A stretch of 6,797 nt of DNA, from contig CATPBF010000107.1 of NCBI GenBank assembly GCA_955652585.1, positions 1 through 6,797 on the forward strand, written 5' to 3'. Position numbers and translations under genes: made by a program. Each line of letters opens with the position of its first letter. The stretch's first letter is position 1. This document shows, piece by piece, positions 6,276-6,797 of this stretch. Source of the stretch: Candidatus Dormiibacterota bacterium (GTDB lineage: Bacteria; Chloroflexota; Dormibacteria; Dormibacterales; Dormibacteraceae). Below the pieces are notes generated by a model that was not told where the DNA came from, made no database searches, and saw nothing but the letters and a program-made list of their open reading frames with translations.

Positions 6276-6290
6276 TATGAACGGACCTTA
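6276..6290 (-). promoter_or_regulatory. Probable pepN translation start signal with ATA start codon
   Basis: Read on the - strand, TAAGG (6290-6286) is followed by seven bases and then ATA (6278-6276), in frame with pepN. An in-frame TAA at 6290-6288 closes the frame upstream, so the start must lie below it, and there is no ATG, GTG or TTG before 6224. The preceding gene stops at 6293, 14 bases upstream of the ATA, so reinitiation after that stop is plausible. Confidence 0.45.
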
Positions 6291-6292
6291 GG

Positions 6293-6797
6293 TCAAGCGC
6301 ACGTGGCGGCACTGCCCGGCAAGTCGTAAGGCTTGGATGCGGCCGTGACCCCCTTGTCAGTGGTGACGACCGCGACGATGGCAGCCGCCTTGGAACCAGT
6401 CGGCACCGTCGCCTGGTATCCGCCCGGGGGGGCCGGAATCCAGCTGATCTGCTGCGAGATTGCCCTGGTGCTGTCAACTCTGTTGAAAATCGTGTCGTCC
6501 TTGCCGGTGCACCTGTCGAAGTAATGGACGGTGTAGGTAAATTGGCTCACCGCGCCTTGACCCGTCCAATAGATACCTATGTCGATACGGCAAGTCGAGG
6601 AGTTCAACGAGCAGTTGGTGTCCGCTGATGTGCCCCCGACACAGGTCGCGGTGGGCAGGCAGAACTGAACGCTGGTCAGCGGGGCACTCGCTAGGGGCGC
6701 ATAGGTCGGCACGTTCTGGAGGGCGCCGCCGACCGGTGACGGTGTGACCTTGGGCGAGGTCTTGGGCGAGGTCTTGGGCGAGGTCTTGGGCGAGGTC
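6293..6797 (-). CDS. C-terminal part of a cysteine-rich, probably surface-exposed protein
   Basis: The - strand frame is open from the right edge to TGA at 6295-6293, giving 167 visible residues; the start is outside the window. A GTG at 6712 is internal, because the frame continues upstream without a stop. The visible protein begins with four TSPK repeats (1-16) and a Pro/Ser/Val tail, then a globular part (about 30-167) with six cysteines (visible residues 46, 52, 62, 69, 96, 166), enough for three disulfides. Alternating hydrophobic segments (FTYTVHYF, AAIVAVVTT) suggest a beta-sandwich. I infer a linker-tethered outer domain, resembling in plan the membrane protein at 1371-2141, with the membrane helix beyond the window. 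No family is recognised. A run of seven G at 6426-6432 falls inside the coding region. pepN follows closely downstream and may share its transcript. Confidence 0.65.
   Translation of the reverse strand, partial: TSPKTSPKTSPKTSPKVTPSPVGGALQNVPTYAPLASAPLTSVQFCLPTATCVGGTSADTNCSLNSSTCRIDIGIYWTGQGAVSQFTYTVHYFDRCTGKDDTIFNRVDSTRAISQQISWIPAPPGGYQATVPTGSKAAAIVAVVTTDKGVTAASKPYDLPGSAATCA
6749..6796 (-). repeat. 12-base tandem repeat, four perfect copies, encoding TSPK
   Basis: The unit CTTGGGCGAGGT (+ strand) is repeated exactly four times at 6749-6760, 6761-6772, 6773-6784 and 6785-6796, and probably continues past the edge. On the - strand it encodes Thr-Ser-Pro-Lys repeats of an extended, positively charged linker. 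Perfect identity at the DNA level implies recent expansion by slippage. Confidence 0.9.

Noticed and set aside
6749..6797. Short CRISPR-like array
   Set aside because: The 12-base units are directly adjacent with no spacers and remain in one reading frame, so this is a coding minisatellite.

Overview
This is a GC-rich window with tightly packed genes and long alanine-, arginine- and proline-rich proteins. No RNA genes, transposons or CRISPR arrays are visible. The protein families (an aminopeptidase N of the actinobacterial type, AMIN-like surface domains, a RibD-like stand-alone reductase) suggest a high-GC Terrabacteria lineage such as Actinomycetota, Dormibacterota or another soil Chloroflexota relative. 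That placement is inference from family resemblance, not from a marker gene.

Left third, + strand (1-2141). The window opens in the last 44 codons of an unidentified protein, followed by a GC-rich terminator-like hairpin. Then comes a three-gene cluster: a small predicted lipoprotein (259-798), an ECF sigma factor (827-1369), and a single-pass membrane protein with a short cytoplasmic N-terminus, a Pro/Ser linker and an outer domain (1371-2141), placed where an anti-sigma factor would be. The outer domain of the membrane protein and the body of the lipoprotein are recognisably paralogous (AMIN-like, sharing a DFEG core and a matching pair of cysteines). The layout suggests an envelope-sensing sigma/anti-sigma module with two versions of the same sensor domain, one tethered through the membrane and one as a lipoprotein. 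This is the most interesting system in the window.

Middle, + strand (2142-3774). A 167-base gap holds a 32-base two-tier palindrome, a second CCCTCTCCCC-type hairpin and an inverted repeat that puts the Shine-Dalgarno sequence of the next gene in a hairpin loop. Next is folE (GTP cyclohydrolase I, all zinc and catalytic residues present), and five bases after it a stand-alone RibD-C/dihydrofolate-reductase-like gene. The pairing suggests pterin/folate synthesis, with the reductase possibly acting on folate rather than riboflavin intermediates.

Right half, - strand (3747-6797). A cytosolic M1 aminopeptidase N (pepN) runs leftwards and overlaps the end of the reductase gene tail to tail by 28 bases. 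Upstream of pepN, and probably in the same transcript, is the C-terminal part of a cysteine-rich, probably extracytoplasmic protein whose linker is built from a perfect 12-base tandem repeat (TSPK) running off the window edge. The conserved N-terminus of PepN reads about 15 residues upstream of the first ordinary start codon, with only an ATA at the expected start. This points to a non-canonical start, a mutated start or a sequence error.
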